NCBI GenBank assembly: GCA_910586975.1
Contig: CAJUKX010000004.1
Span: forward strand, 70,995 to 134,994
Direction of reading: 5' to 3'
Length of the DNA stretch: 64,000 nucleotides
Source of the DNA: an uncultured Muribaculaceae bacterium
GTDB lineage: Bacteria > Bacteroidota > Bacteroidia > Bacteroidales > Muribaculaceae
The notes beneath the pieces are model-generated. The model was not told the origin of the DNA and made no database searches. It saw only the letters and a program-made list of their open reading frames with translations. Below are positions 40,902 through 50,160 of the stretch, in pieces; positions within the stretch are counted from its first letter, which is position 1, and the number at the start of each line of letters is the position of its first letter. The translations under genes and the position numbers were made by a program.

Positions 40902-43484
40902 TCATTCGTTTGTATTGTCGTCAGACTCGGCGATGTTTTCCTCCTCATCTTCTACAACTGTATCGGTGTCGTCATCGGCAATCTCTACCGAGAGGTCGAG
41001 TTCGGGAAGTTCTTCACCGTCGATTGACTGCGATTCTTCTTCGGGATCGGTAGGCACGGGACATACAGATGCGATTTCATCGCCACGCTTGTCGAGATTG
41101 ATCAGACGCACGCCCTGGGTTGCACGGCCGGCTATCTTGATATCGGCCACCCTGATGCGTATGAGCATGCCTGAGCGATTGATGATAACGAGGTCGTTTT
41201 CGTCGTTAACGCTCTTGAATGCCACGAGTTTACCGGTTTTGTCGGTAACGTTGATTGTCTTTACACCCATAGAACCGCGTGCGGTAAGGCGGTAGGCATC
41301 GAGCGGGGTACGCTTGCCGTATCCCTTTTCAGAAACCACCAGCACGGTATTGGGCGAGTCGGGACACATGGCGATAAGACCGATAACCTCGTTGTCGCCG
41401 GTGAGACGCATACCGCGCACACCGCTGCTCACACGGCCCATTGCTCTGAGCGAAGCTGAGGGGAAGCGGTTGGCCTTGCCTTCGCGTGCGGCAAGCAGGA
41501 TGTCGCAACTGTCGTCAATGAGTTCTACGCCTATGAGCTGGTCGCCCTCGCGCAGCACGATAGCCTTCTTACCCTTGGCCATCACACGCGAATATTCGCT
41601 CAGTGCAGTCTTTTTAACCACACCGTTGCGGGTGGCGAAGATAAGATAATGAGAACCGGCAAATTCGGGATCTTCCATATTCTTGGCAGCGAGATAAGCG
41701 CTTACCTTGTCGCCCGGTTCTATGTTGAGCAGATTCTGCAATGCACGTCCCTTTGAGGTCTTTGTACCCTCGGGCAGTTCGTAAACCTTAAGTTTGTAAA
41801 CGATACCCTTGTCGGTAAAGAACAGCATGGAGCAGTGCATCGAGGCTGTATATACGTGTTCGATGAAGTCTTCGTCGCGTGTCACTGAGCCGCGTGAGCC
41901 TACGCCGCCGCGGTTCTGCGCACGGTATTCGCTCAGAGCTGTACGTTTGATATATCCGAGATGCGAGATGGTGATAATCACATCGTCGTCGGCATAGAAA
42001 GCCTCGGCGTTGAAGCTGCCGCCCTGATAGTTTATCTGGGTCTTGCGCTCGTCGCCGTATGAGTCGCGTACTTCTTCGAGTTCACTCTTGATGAGGTTGC
42101 GGCATACCTCAGGGTCATTGAGGATAAGTTCGTAACCTGCAATTTCTTCTTCCACAGCCTTGTAAGCTTCGTGAAGTTTATCCTGTTCGAGTCCCGAGAG
42201 ACGCTTGAGCTGCATGTCGACCACGGCCTGGGCCTGAGGCATTGTGAGTCCGAAGCGATCCATAAGGCGTGTGCGGGGATCTTCATCGCGGGGAGTGCTG
42301 CGGATGATCTGAATAACCTCGTCGATGTGGTCTGAGGCAATTATAAGACCTTCGAGGATATGGGCGCGTTCCTGCGCTTTGCCCAGACGGTACTTGGTGC
42401 GGCGTATAACCACCTCGTGGCGGTGTTCCACAAATGCCACAAGTATATCCTTAAGGCTCAGCAGCTTGGGACGTCCGTTGACGAGTGCCACGTTGTTTAC
42501 GGCAAACGAAGCCTGCATCTGTGTCATCTTGTAGAGCTTGTTGAGCACTACGTTTGAGTTGGCATCAGAACGCAGCTTTATGACGATGCGCATGCCCTCG
42601 GCATCAGATTCGTCGTTTACGTCGGCTATTCCGTCGAGTTTCTTGTCTGTAACGAGATCGGCAATGTACTTGATGAGTTCGGCCTTGTTAACTCCAAAGG
42701 GAATTTCATGTACGATGATAGTCTCGTGATTGGCTTCTTGTTCAATGGTGGCGTTAGCGCGTATAATCACACGTCCGCGACCGGTCTCGTATGCTTCGCG
42801 CACACCTTGGTAGCCGTAGATGGTACCGCCGGTGGGAAAGTCGGGTGCAGGGATAATCTTGATGAGTTCATCAATGGTTATATCAGGATTTTCGAGCACC
42901 GCAATCGAGGCGTTGATCGACTCGGTAAGGTTGTGGGTAGGCATATTGGTTGCCATACCTACCGCGATACCCGACGCACCGTTAACCAGCAGATTGGGGA
43001 AACGGGTGGGCAACACGGTGGGCTCCTTGCGCGAGTTGTCGTAGTTGGGCTGGAAGTCTACAGTATCCGAATCAAGATCTTGAAGCATCTCCTCACCCAT
43101 CTTTGCAAGACGGACTTCAGTATAACGCATTGCCGCAGGGCCGTCGCCGTCAACCGAGCCGAAGTTACCGTGGCCATCAACCAGGGTATAGCGCATGTTC
43201 CAGTCCTGGGCCATGCGTACTACGGTACCATAAATCGACGAGTCGCCGTGAGGGTGGTATTTACCCATAACCTCACCCACGCAGTTTGCAGCTTTCTTAT
43301 GGGGCTTGTCGGAGGTATTGCCCATTTCATTCATACCAAACAGTACGCGGCGATGAACGGGCTTCATGCCGTCGCGCACATCAGGGAGAGCTCGCGACAC
43401 TATCACCGACATAGAATAGTCGATGTAGGCCGACTTCATTTCATTTTCAATGTTTATCTTAAAAATACGGTCTTCTTCCAGCAT
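40902..43484 (-). CDS. gyrA: DNA gyrase subunit A
   Basis: 860 residues. With GyrB it introduces negative supercoils. The N-terminal domain starts RIFKINIENEMKSAYIDYSM. The catalytic Tyr121 is in PAAMRYTEVRL. The quinolone region reads KYHPHGDSSIYGTVVRM, so the residue aligned with Escherichia coli Ser83 is Ser82 and that aligned with Asp87 is Gly86. The C-terminal domain has repeated blades and contains a GyrA-box-like QNRGGVGSRG near 525. The acidic tail (from about 815) is long and rich in Asp and Glu. It heads a gyrA-TPR operon. Confidence 0.96.
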   Translation of the reverse strand: MLEEDRIFKINIENEMKSAYIDYSMSVIVSRALPDVRDGMKPVHRRVLFGMNEMGNTSDKPHKKAANCVGEVMGKYHPHGDSSIYGTVVRMAQDWNMRYTLVDGHGNFGSVDGDGPAAMRYTEVRLAKMGEEMLQDLDSDTVDFQPNYDNSRKEPTVLPTRFPNLLVNGASGIAVGMATNMPTHNLTESINASIAVLENPDITIDELIKIIPAPDFPTGGTIYGYQGVREAYETGRGRVIIRANATIEQEANHETIIVHEIPFGVNKAELIKYIADLVTDKKLDGIADVNDESDAEGMRIVIKLRSDANSNVVLNKLYKMTQMQASFAVNNVALVNGRPKLLSLKDILVAFVEHRHEVVIRRTKYRLGKAQERAHILEGLIIASDHIDEVIQIIRSTPRDEDPRTRLMDRFGLTMPQAQAVVDMQLKRLSGLEQDKLHEAYKAVEEEIAGYELILNDPEVCRNLIKSELEEVRDSYGDERKTQINYQGGSFNAEAFYADDDVIITISHLGYIKRTALSEYRAQNRGGVGSRGSVTRDEDFIEHVYTASMHCSMLFFTDKGIVYKLKVYELPEGTKTSKGRALQNLLNIEPGDKVSAYLAAKNMEDPEFAGSHYLIFATRNGVVKKTALSEYSRVMAKGKKAIVLREGDQLIGVELIDDSCDILLAAREGKANRFPSASLRAMGRVSSGVRGMRLTGDNEVIGLIAMCPDSPNTVLVVSEKGYGKRTPLDAYRLTARGSMGVKTINVTDKTGKLVAFKSVNDENDLVIINRSGMLIRIRVADIKIAGRATQGVRLINLDKRGDEIASVCPVPTDPEEESQSIDGEELPELDLSVEIADDDTDTVVEDEEENIAESDDNTNE

Positions 43485-43556
43485 AATAATAAGGAAAAAT
43501 GAAGCGTGAGCGACCGATGCTTAAAAACATCTTTATCGCTTATGCAAATTATCTCA

Positions 43557-43564
43557 CAAAGGTA
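43557..43564 (-). promoter_or_regulatory. -7 promoter element TACCTTTG for gyrA
   Basis: The minus strand reads TACCTTTG, matching TAnnTTTG, 72 bp upstream of the gyrA ATG. Confidence 0.6.
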
Positions 43565-43649
43565 GGAATTTTTTTTGAAATACGAAATATTTCATTTTAT
43601 GAAAGAACCGAAAAAAACCACAAAAACAGTAAAAAGAGCAAGCCGGGCC

Positions 43650-43767
43650 AAAAGCGTGTTTGAATTTAACGCACAAAAAATGATTCTATTGTGGAATTGA
43701 AGATAAAATGAATATTTTCCGCATTAATCTTGCGGCCTAATACGAGTTAAATTCAAACACACTCTAA
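43650..43767. mobile_element. MITE-like element with terminal inverted repeats (copy B)
   Basis: 118 bp bounded by AAAAGCGTGTTTGAATTTAA (43650 on) and the inverted TTAAATTCAAACACACTCTAA (43747-43767). Read on the minus strand it starts TTAGAGTGTGTTTGAATTTA, then AACTCG.ATTAGGC, and contains GATTAATGCGG, all shared with copy A at 29877-30088. The AraC gene's TAG (43766-43764) lies inside its terminal repeat. No coding potential. Confidence 0.65.
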
Positions 43768-44672
43768 CAGTCGGCATGGAACGGGGGCAGCTTGCGGGCA
43801 AAATCTTCAAGATACTGGCCAATGGTACGACCGGTCTGAGCCTTGAAAAAACGCATCAGATGGTTTGATTCAGAAAATCCGTATTTATCTGATATATATG
43901 CCACAGAGTAGTTGGTCTCGACGAGTTCGTTTTTTATGCGCACTATCAGACGGTTTTTTATCATTTGGGATGCAGTGAGCCCGAATTGCGCCTTTACCGC
44001 CGAGTTGAGCGTCACACGGCTCACACCAAGCTTCTTGGCATACGAATCAACGGTCTGTTTGCCCCTCATGCCTTTTTCGAGCATCCCCTTGAATCTGAAA
44101 GCTATGTTATTATCGCTGCTCTTGGCCGTAATCTTGTAGAAATCAACGTATGAGCGGTTGAGCGACGACAGCAGGTAACAAAGCAAAGAGCCGAGCACGG
44201 GTTCGGCATCGGAATGTCGGAACGCTGATTCATTCTCAATCATTTTAAGCACATAATCAAAGTCTTGCATAGTAGCCGCATCAACTTCCATCACAGGTGT
44301 TAACGCAGTCTGGTAATAATAGTGCAGGCGATAGGTGAAATACTTGTCTTCCAGAAAATTAAGCAACATATCCTCTTTAAAGACGAGGTAATGAAACTTG
44401 GACCTCGACATGTCGAGATGATAGCAATGCCGCTGACTGGGCGAGATGAAAACGACAGAGTTGTCAGAAATCACCACTTCCTTATCATTTATCCAAATCT
44501 GCCCCGCGCCCTCGCTGAAAAATAAAATTTCGAAAAAATCAGTAGAATACAGCTTATTTTCAAAGAAATATCCGGGATATGAGTCACTGTCACCCGATTT
44601 TATCAAAATATCTGATTCGGGGGCGATGGAACAGAACCTCAGATTCTCTATTTCAGTATGAATGTGCGCCAT
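43764..44672 (-). CDS. AraC-family transcriptional regulator
   Basis: 302 residues from the ATG at 44672 (MAHIHTEIENLRF). An ATG at 44687 falls on the promoter box itself and is rejected. The N-terminal cupin-like sensor domain has FEILFFSEGAGQIWINDKEV and VVFISPSQRHCYHLD. The C-terminal double helix-turn-helix (about 200-295) has VDSYAKKLGVSRVTLNSAVK and YSVAYISDKYGFSESNHLMR followed by FFKAQTGRTIGQY. The extreme C-terminus ends within the terminal repeat of a MITE-like element, so the last residues may have been altered by its insertion. Ligand unknown. Confidence 0.9.
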   Translation of the reverse strand: MAHIHTEIENLRFCSIAPESDILIKSGDSDSYPGYFFENKLYSTDFFEILFFSEGAGQIWINDKEVVISDNSVVFISPSQRHCYHLDMSRSKFHYLVFKEDMLLNFLEDKYFTYRLHYYYQTALTPVMEVDAATMQDFDYVLKMIENESAFRHSDAEPVLGSLLCYLLSSLNRSYVDFYKITAKSSDNNIAFRFKGMLEKGMRGKQTVDSYAKKLGVSRVTLNSAVKAQFGLTASQMIKNRLIVRIKNELVETNYSVAYISDKYGFSESNHLMRFFKAQTGRTIGQYLEDFARKLPPFHADC

Positions 44673-44686
44673 GAATGTTTTTGCCA

Positions 44687-44694
44687 CAAAGATA
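44687..44694 (-). promoter_or_regulatory. -7 promoter element TATCTTTG for the AraC gene
   Basis: The minus strand reads TATCTTTG, 14 bp upstream of the ATG at 44672, implying a leader of fewer than about 12 nt. Confidence 0.55.
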
Positions 44695-44733
44695 ACACAT
44701 TTTTATCAAAATGGTATCTTAAGGCTCGCATTT

Positions 44734-45261
44734 TTACAAATTTGTTCCAAACTCACGTTTATCCGTTGATATTTCCACACATTCCTCATCAGCCCCGGGC
44801 CGCTCAAAGTTTGAAAAAAATTGGGCAAGTTGATCCTCATTAACAATTTGGTCGTCAGGGCCCGTGCCGGTGCGGGCTGCCAGTCTGCGACTGAGCACTT
44901 CGAGCGGTGCACTCGTATATGCCACCACCGGTACCACCCCGAGCCGAGCCACGGCGCGACGCAGACGGTCGCGCTTGGCTCGCTTGCACATCGTGGCATC
45001 CACAACAACCTTACAGCCGGCGCGAAGAAGGCCGCAAGCTGTGTCAACAAGTTCATCAAAAACGCTTTCGAATACAGGCTTCTGCCGTTCAAAGGGCAGA
45101 GCGGCAAATGCGTCGCCATACTTATCCCATATCATACGGTCGAGCGACAGATGAACGAAACCGCAAGGCTCAAGTGAGCGTGCGACGGTAGTCTTGCCCG
45201 AGCCGCTCACCCCACACATCATCACGAGCCTGTAAGATGATAATGAAGCCACGATATCCAT
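44734..45261 (-). CDS. P-loop kinase of the zeta-toxin/polynucleotide-kinase type
   Basis: 175 residues. Walker A is GVSGSGKTT (17-25), followed by FVHLSLDRMIWDKYGDAFAA and a second acidic strand CKVVVDATMCKRAKRDRLRR. This is the ATP-dependent phosphotransferase layout of the AAA_33 group, whose members phosphorylate nucleic acid ends, small molecules or UDP-sugars. There is no antitoxin-like partner. It lies 5 bp downstream of the DUF362 gene and closes the MATE-DUF362-kinase operon. The substrate is unknown. Confidence 0.75.
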   Translation of the reverse strand: MDIVASLSSYRLVMMCGVSGSGKTTVARSLEPCGFVHLSLDRMIWDKYGDAFAALPFERQKPVFESVFDELVDTACGLLRAGCKVVVDATMCKRAKRDRLRRAVARLGVVPVVAYTSAPLEVLSRRLAARTGTGPDDQIVNEDQLAQFFSNFERPGADEECVEISTDKREFGTNL

Positions 45262-45266
45262 AATAA

Positions 45267-46178
45267 TCAGATTGCCGCGTTTTCAGGCTCTATATGTATC
45301 AGTTCATAGTCTTGCGAACCCAGCCCCAGCTCCTCGGCATAGTCAAGAATATGGGTGGCATTGCGCGACTCTATCCGCTCGATAAGATGCACCTTGCCAG
45401 GGTCGGCCGAATTATACACCATATCGACACATGCCCTGTCAAGAGCCACGGGGTCGAGCGATGCAAGTATGCCAATATCCTGCATCTTAACCGGTTCGGG
45501 CTCGGCAACGCAGTCACAGTCAACCGACAGGTTATTGGCTACGCTGATATACAGTATATTGTCGCCGGCCTTATCAAATACCGATTCACAGGCCTCGGCC
45601 ATAGATTCAAGAAAATCGTCCTGAGGTGGCACATTTTCCCAATCCACCGGCACTGCGCGCGACCTGCCGGCTGTATGAATCCAAGCTTTGCCGGCGGCCG
45701 AAGCCATACCGATGGCCACATTTTTAAGAGCTCCGCCAAAGCCGCCCATAGGGTGTCCCTTGAAGTGCGACATTACTACGGTAAAGTCATAATTCAACCA
45801 GTTCTTACCCACATAGTTCTCCTTAAGGTGGCGTCCGTTGCGCACCGGCAGGGCAACATCGCCCTCTCCGTCCATGATGTCTACCTCGGCAATTGCTGTG
45901 AATCCATGCTCGGCAGCAGCCTGAAGGTGATCGGGTACATTACAACGGCGTCCGTCGTAGGCCGTATTACACTCTACAATGGTACCATCGACCAGATGCA
46001 CGAATTTCTTTATCACATCCACGCTGAGATGATTGGGATTTCCGGCCTCACCGGTCGAGAGTTTTATGGCAACGCGCCCCTTGGGCTCGCGACCGAGAGC
46101 TTTATATACCTTTACGAGGTTGTCGGCGGTGATACGCTCACAAAAATAGACTTTTGAAGGAGATTTCTGAGTATTCAT
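45267..46178 (-). CDS. DUF362-domain protein
   Basis: 303 residues covering a single DUF362 domain: RVAIKLSTGEAGNPNHL near residue 35, VVMSHFKGHPMGGFGGALKN near 138, then VDCDCVAEPEPVKMQDIGIL and LDPVALDRACVDMVY near 230. Family members often carry extra 4Fe-4S ferredoxin motifs; no CxxCxxC cluster is present here. The biochemical role of the family is not established. It lies between the MATE transporter (13 bp upstream) and the kinase (5 bp downstream). Confidence 0.85.
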   Translation of the reverse strand: MNTQKSPSKVYFCERITADNLVKVYKALGREPKGRVAIKLSTGEAGNPNHLSVDVIKKFVHLVDGTIVECNTAYDGRRCNVPDHLQAAAEHGFTAIAEVDIMDGEGDVALPVRNGRHLKENYVGKNWLNYDFTVVMSHFKGHPMGGFGGALKNVAIGMASAAGKAWIHTAGRSRAVPVDWENVPPQDDFLESMAEACESVFDKAGDNILYISVANNLSVDCDCVAEPEPVKMQDIGILASLDPVALDRACVDMVYNSADPGKVHLIERIESRNATHILDYAEELGLGSQDYELIHIEPENAAI

Positions 46179-46191
46179 AATATTTAGGTTA

Positions 46192-47550
46192 TTAAGCAGG
46201 AAGATGCGAGAAAGCCTTGCGCTGCACTATGAATGTAGCTGCGAGCACAAGTATGCCCGTGATGGTCCAGGTGATGGGATATATAGACAGCAGTACAGCG
46301 AAATCGTTGAATCGCGGCGCCACTGTGAACACCCACAGCAGCCTGAGCACACACGTACCGAAGATTGTGAGCAACATCGGGGTCATTGAATACCCCAGGC
46401 CTCGCATGTAAGCTCCGCCTATCTCGTATGTGCTGGCGATGCACTGATACAGCAACACTGTGTGCATGCGCACCAAAGCATAATGATATACCATCTCATT
46501 ATCGGTAAACACGCTTATACATGCCTTGGCCTGCCATACTATCAGACCGTTTGCAATAGCGGCTCCTATCACCGCCATAAGCATTGATATGCCGAATACA
46601 CGCTTGCAGCGCGCCGGCTGTGACGCACCGTAGTTCTGACCCGTAAAAGCGATGGTCGCCGCACAGAAAGCTGTCACTATATAATAGCAATAAGCCTCGT
46701 AGGTGACAGCCGCCGCCGAGCCGGCTATGGCGTATGAACCGTAGCGGTTGATGGAAGTCTGGATAAAAATATTCGAGAACGAGAAAACCATACCCTGCAA
46801 GCCGGCAGGAATACCAATCTTGAGCATTTTTGACAAGTCGCGCGTACTCACCTTGATTCCGGCGGGTTTCAGAGTGTACGGGTCAGGCAGACGCATCAAT
46901 ATCCACACAAGGATACCGGCATTAACCGCATTTGCAATCACTGTAGCGATGGCCACACCGTCGACACCCATGCCGAACTGCGACACAAACAGCCAGTCGA
47001 GCAGCGCATTGACCGCCGTAGCCACCACAAGCGAGTAGAACGGACTGCGGGTGTCGCCAATACTGCGCAAAATGGCCGACCCGAAGTTATAGATCATCAT
47101 GAACGGCATTCCCAGGAAATATATGCGCAGATACACCGTGGCCAGATCGATAACATCGGCCGGAGCCTCCATCATCTCAAGAATGGGTCTTGCCACACAT
47201 ATACCTATACCGAGCAGCAACAGGCCACTGATAATGGAAACAATACCCACAGTTGCCACCGCACGGCGCACGCCATCCTTGTTCTTCTGACCTATATAGT
47301 TGGCAATCACTACATTTGCGCCGACAGCTATACCTAAAAACAGATTAACGAGTATGCTTATTATCACGCCGTTGCTACCCACGGCTGCCATAGCCTGCGA
47401 GCTTGAATATCGGCCGATGACAGCCACATCCACCGCATTAAACGACTGTTGCAGTATGCCACTCGCCATCAAAGGCAGGGCGAACACCAATATCTTCATA
47501 GCCATAGGGCCATGAAGCATATCAACTCCGGTTGACTTACCAGTATTCAT
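46192..47550 (-). CDS. MATE-family efflux transporter
   Basis: 452 residues with about twelve hydrophobic helices in two related halves. Typical MATE sequences are ILVFALPLMASGILQQSFNA in helix 1, AVIGRYSSSQAMAAVGSNG near 50, and GVDGVAIATVIANAVNAGIL near 195. It exchanges Na+ or H+ for cationic drugs or metabolites. It is the first gene of a three-gene transcript with the DUF362 and kinase genes and diverges from rfbD. Confidence 0.9.
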   Translation of the reverse strand: MNTGKSTGVDMLHGPMAMKILVFALPLMASGILQQSFNAVDVAVIGRYSSSQAMAAVGSNGVIISILVNLFLGIAVGANVVIANYIGQKNKDGVRRAVATVGIVSIISGLLLLGIGICVARPILEMMEAPADVIDLATVYLRIYFLGMPFMMIYNFGSAILRSIGDTRSPFYSLVVATAVNALLDWLFVSQFGMGVDGVAIATVIANAVNAGILVWILMRLPDPYTLKPAGIKVSTRDLSKMLKIGIPAGLQGMVFSFSNIFIQTSINRYGSYAIAGSAAAVTYEAYCYYIVTAFCAATIAFTGQNYGASQPARCKRVFGISMLMAVIGAAIANGLIVWQAKACISVFTDNEMVYHYALVRMHTVLLYQCIASTYEIGGAYMRGLGYSMTPMLLTIFGTCVLRLLWVFTVAPRFNDFAVLLSIYPITWTITGILVLAATFIVQRKAFSHLPA

Positions 47551-47572
47551 AAGATGAGTATTTTTGCAAATG

Positions 47573-47580
47573 CAAAGTTA
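47573..47580 (-). promoter_or_regulatory. -7 promoter element TAACTTTG for the MATE operon
   Basis: The minus strand reads TAACTTTG, 22 bp upstream of the ATG at 47550. Confidence 0.6.
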
Positions 47581-47587
47581 ATCATTT

Positions 47588-47618
47588 TTTGTTATGTGAT
47601 GAATTTTTTGTATTTTTG
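47588..47618 (+). promoter_or_regulatory. Promoter of rfbD (TTTG-N19-TATTTTTG)
   Basis: TTTG at 47588-47591, a 19-nt spacer, then TATTTTTG at 47611-47618: a full match to the Bacteroidetes consensus, 22 bp before the rfbD ATG. It diverges from the MATE promoter. Confidence 0.7.
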
Positions 47619-47640
47619 CAGTCAAATTTAGGAATCCCTT

Positions 47641-48498
47641 ATGAAGATATTAGTAACCGGTGCCAATGGTCAGCTTGGACGTGAACTCCGCGACATTCTC
47701 GAAGCACGACAGAGCGGCATCACAACCTATGTCGACCTTGATGAACTCGACATCACCGACCGTGCTGCCACCGAAGCGTTTTTGCGCTCAGGCGAGTTCA
47801 CACATATTATAAACTGCGCTGCTTACACCGCAGTAGACCGCGCCGAAGAGGAGAAACTTCAGTGCGCTTCTGTTAATATTGACGGCATAACCAATCTGGC
47901 TCGTCCGGCTGATGAGCTTGGAATCAAGATTGTACATATTTCAACCGACTACGTTTTTGACGGACGTACGTATCGTCCGTATACCGAGAGCGACAAGGTG
48001 AATCCCGTATCGCAATACGGCACCACCAAGCGCAAGGGCGAGACCGCGCTGCTTGGACTCGCGCCCGAATCGGTGATAATCCGCACCGGATGGCTCTACT
48101 CGCCCCACGGCAAGAACTTTGTGAAGACCATTCTGAGGCTCAGCTCCACCGAGTCATCGCTCAGAGTCGTATGCGACCAGGTAGGCACTCCCACCTACGC
48201 CCGCGACCTTGCCCAGGCCATAGCCACAATAATATTCGCACGCCAGTGGACTCCGGGCATTATAAACTTTTCAAACGAAGGAGTATGCTCGTGGTACGAC
48301 TTTGCAGTAGCCATACAGCGTATAGCCGGCATCACCGGTTGCCCCATACGCCCGTGCCACTCGGCCGATTACCCCACCCCGGCTCAGCGTCCATTCTACT
48401 CGGTACTTGACAAGAGCCGTTTCCGTGCCACCTACTCCACGCCTATCCCACACTGGGAGGAGTCGCTCGTTCATTGCATTAACCGCATTTTAAAATAA
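47641..48498 (+). CDS. rfbD: dTDP-4-dehydrorhamnose reductase
   Basis: 285 residues, short-chain dehydrogenase type. It performs the last step of dTDP-L-rhamnose synthesis with NAD(P)H. The Rossmann motif TGANGQLGREL is at residues 7-17, followed by NCAAYTAVDRAEEE, HISTDYVFDGRTYRPYTESD and the catalytic YGTTKRKGE (Tyr-x-x-x-Lys). RfbA-C genes are not adjacent. It starts 15 bp before prfC begins downstream, so both may be read from the rfbD promoter. Confidence 0.92.
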   Translation: MKILVTGANGQLGRELRDILEARQSGITTYVDLDELDITDRAATEAFLRSGEFTHIINCAAYTAVDRAEEEKLQCASVNIDGITNLARPADELGIKIVHISTDYVFDGRTYRPYTESDKVNPVSQYGTTKRKGETALLGLAPESVIIRTGWLYSPHGKNFVKTILRLSSTESSLRVVCDQVGTPTYARDLAQAIATIIFARQWTPGIINFSNEGVCSWYDFAVAIQRIAGITGCPIRPCHSADYPTPAQRPFYSVLDKSRFRATYSTPIPHWEESLVHCINRILK

Positions 48499-48513
48499 TT
48501 TTCCGTAAAGCCA

Positions 48514-50094
48514 ATGGCCCAGATTAACGACGAAATAGCGCGCCGGCGCACATTTGCCATCATCTCCCACCCCGACGCGGGAAAAACCACCCTAACTGAA
48601 AAATTGCTCCTTTTCGGCGGCGCGATTCACATCGCCGGTGCCGTAAAATCAAATAAGATCAAGAAAACCGCCACATCCGACTGGATGGAAATCGAAAAAC
48701 AGCGCGGTATTTCGGTGGCTACTTCTGTGATGGGTTTTGACTACGGCGACTATAAAATCAATATTCTCGACACTCCGGGTCACCAGGACTTTGCCGAAGA
48801 CACATACCGTACCCTCACCGCCGTTGATTCAGTAATCATCGTGGTCGATGTGGCAAAGGGTGTGGAACAGCAGACCCGCAAGCTCATGGAGGTATGTCGC
48901 ATGCGCAATACCCCAGTGATAATATTTGTGAACAAGCTCGACCGCGAGGGCCGCGATCCGTTTGACATCCTTGACGAACTTGAATCAGAGCTGCACATAG
49001 GCGTGCGCCCCCTGAGCTGGCCCATAAACATCGGAGCCAAGTTCAAGGGCGTGTACAACATCTACGAAAACTCACTCGATCTGTTCACCCCCGACAAGCA
49101 GAAGGTGAGCGAACGTGTGGAAATAGACGATGTAAATGACCCGCGCATCGACAATGCCGTAGGCGAGGTTGATGCTGCCAAACTGCGCGAAGACCTCGAA
49201 CTCATCGAGGGTGTATATCCCGAATTTGATGTCAACGACTATCTTGAAGCCAAGATAGCTCCGGTATTCTTCGGTTCGGCGCTAAATACATTCGGCGTGA
49301 AGGAGCTGCTCGACTGCTTCGTGAAGATAGCACCTTCGCCACGCCCCGTAAATGCACTGGAGCGCACCGTGAACCCTGAGGAAGAAGCATTCTCGGGCTT
49401 TGTGTTCAAGATTCATGCCAATATGGATCCCAACCATCGCTCGTGCATAGCTTTCGTCAAAATCTGTTCAGGCAAGTTTGAGCGCAATGAGCCGTACAAG
49501 CAGGTACGCTCAGGCAAATTCCTGAAATTCTCGGCTCCCACCGCATTCATGGCTCAGAAAAAGAGCATTGTAGACACCGCATGGCCCGGCGATATAGTCG
49601 GCATACCCGATACAGGTAATTTCAAGATAGGCGACACCATTACCTCGGGTGAGGAAATACACTTCAAAGGCTTGCCCAGCTTCTCGCCCGAGATGTTCAA
49701 GTACATAGAGAATACCGACCCCATGAAGAGCAAACAGCTCGAGAAGGGCATACGCCAGCTTATGGACGAAGGTGTGGCTCAGCTGTTCACCAATCAGTTC
49801 AACGGCCGCAAAATCATAGGTACAGTAGGTCAGCTGCAGTTTGAGGTAATACAATACCGCCTGCTCCACGAGTATGGCGCACAATGCCGTTGGGAGCCGC
49901 TGTCGCTCTACAAGGCATGCTGGATTGAAAGCGATAATGAAGAAGCTCTGGCCAACTTCAAACGTCGCAAACACCAGTTCATGGCTACCGATAAGGAAGG
50001 ACGCGATGTATTCCTTGCCGACTCTTCGTACGTGCTGCAGATGGCTCAGACTGACTTCCCCGATATTAAATTCCATTTTTCAAGCGAATTTTAA
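48514..50094 (+). CDS. prfC: Peptide chain release factor 3
   Basis: 526 residues, a translational GTPase that recycles RF1/RF2 after termination. G1 is SHPDAGKTTLTE (18-29), G2 lies in EKQRGISVATSVM, G3 is DTPGHQDF and G4 is NKLDREG. Domain II and the RF3-specific C-terminal domain follow (TNQFNGRKIIGTVGQLQFEV). It lies 15 bp downstream of rfbD and is followed by a terminator-like hairpin. Confidence 0.95.
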   Translation: MAQINDEIARRRTFAIISHPDAGKTTLTEKLLLFGGAIHIAGAVKSNKIKKTATSDWMEIEKQRGISVATSVMGFDYGDYKINILDTPGHQDFAEDTYRTLTAVDSVIIVVDVAKGVEQQTRKLMEVCRMRNTPVIIFVNKLDREGRDPFDILDELESELHIGVRPLSWPINIGAKFKGVYNIYENSLDLFTPDKQKVSERVEIDDVNDPRIDNAVGEVDAAKLREDLELIEGVYPEFDVNDYLEAKIAPVFFGSALNTFGVKELLDCFVKIAPSPRPVNALERTVNPEEEAFSGFVFKIHANMDPNHRSCIAFVKICSGKFERNEPYKQVRSGKFLKFSAPTAFMAQKKSIVDTAWPGDIVGIPDTGNFKIGDTITSGEEIHFKGLPSFSPEMFKYIENTDPMKSKQLEKGIRQLMDEGVAQLFTNQFNGRKIIGTVGQLQFEVIQYRLLHEYGAQCRWEPLSLYKACWIESDNEEALANFKRRKHQFMATDKEGRDVFLADSSYVLQMAQTDFPDIKFHFSSEF

Positions 50095-50124
50095 CGGCTG
50101 ATTCTGCACTTGCCGGTTGAACCT

Positions 50125-50153
50125 GCAAATAGCGTAAGGCTTTGCTTTTTTTG
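50125..50153 (+). terminator. Terminator after prfC
   Basis: GCAA..AGC (50125-50133) pairs with GCTTTGC (50139-50145) around GTAAG, with a 2-nt bulge, and is followed by a run of seven T. Confidence 0.55.
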
Positions 50154-50160
50154 ATTTTTT

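Noticed and set aside
42708..43502. A 264-codon plus-strand frame
   Set aside because: Antisense shadow of gyrA; no recognisable domain.
44734..45261. Zeta-type toxin of a toxin-antitoxin pair
   Set aside because: No small antitoxin gene is adjacent, and the gene sits in an operon with a MATE pump and DUF362, so a metabolic or nucleic-acid kinase is as likely.
45294..46157. A 287-codon plus-strand frame
   Set aside because: Antisense shadow of the DUF362 gene; no recognisable domain.
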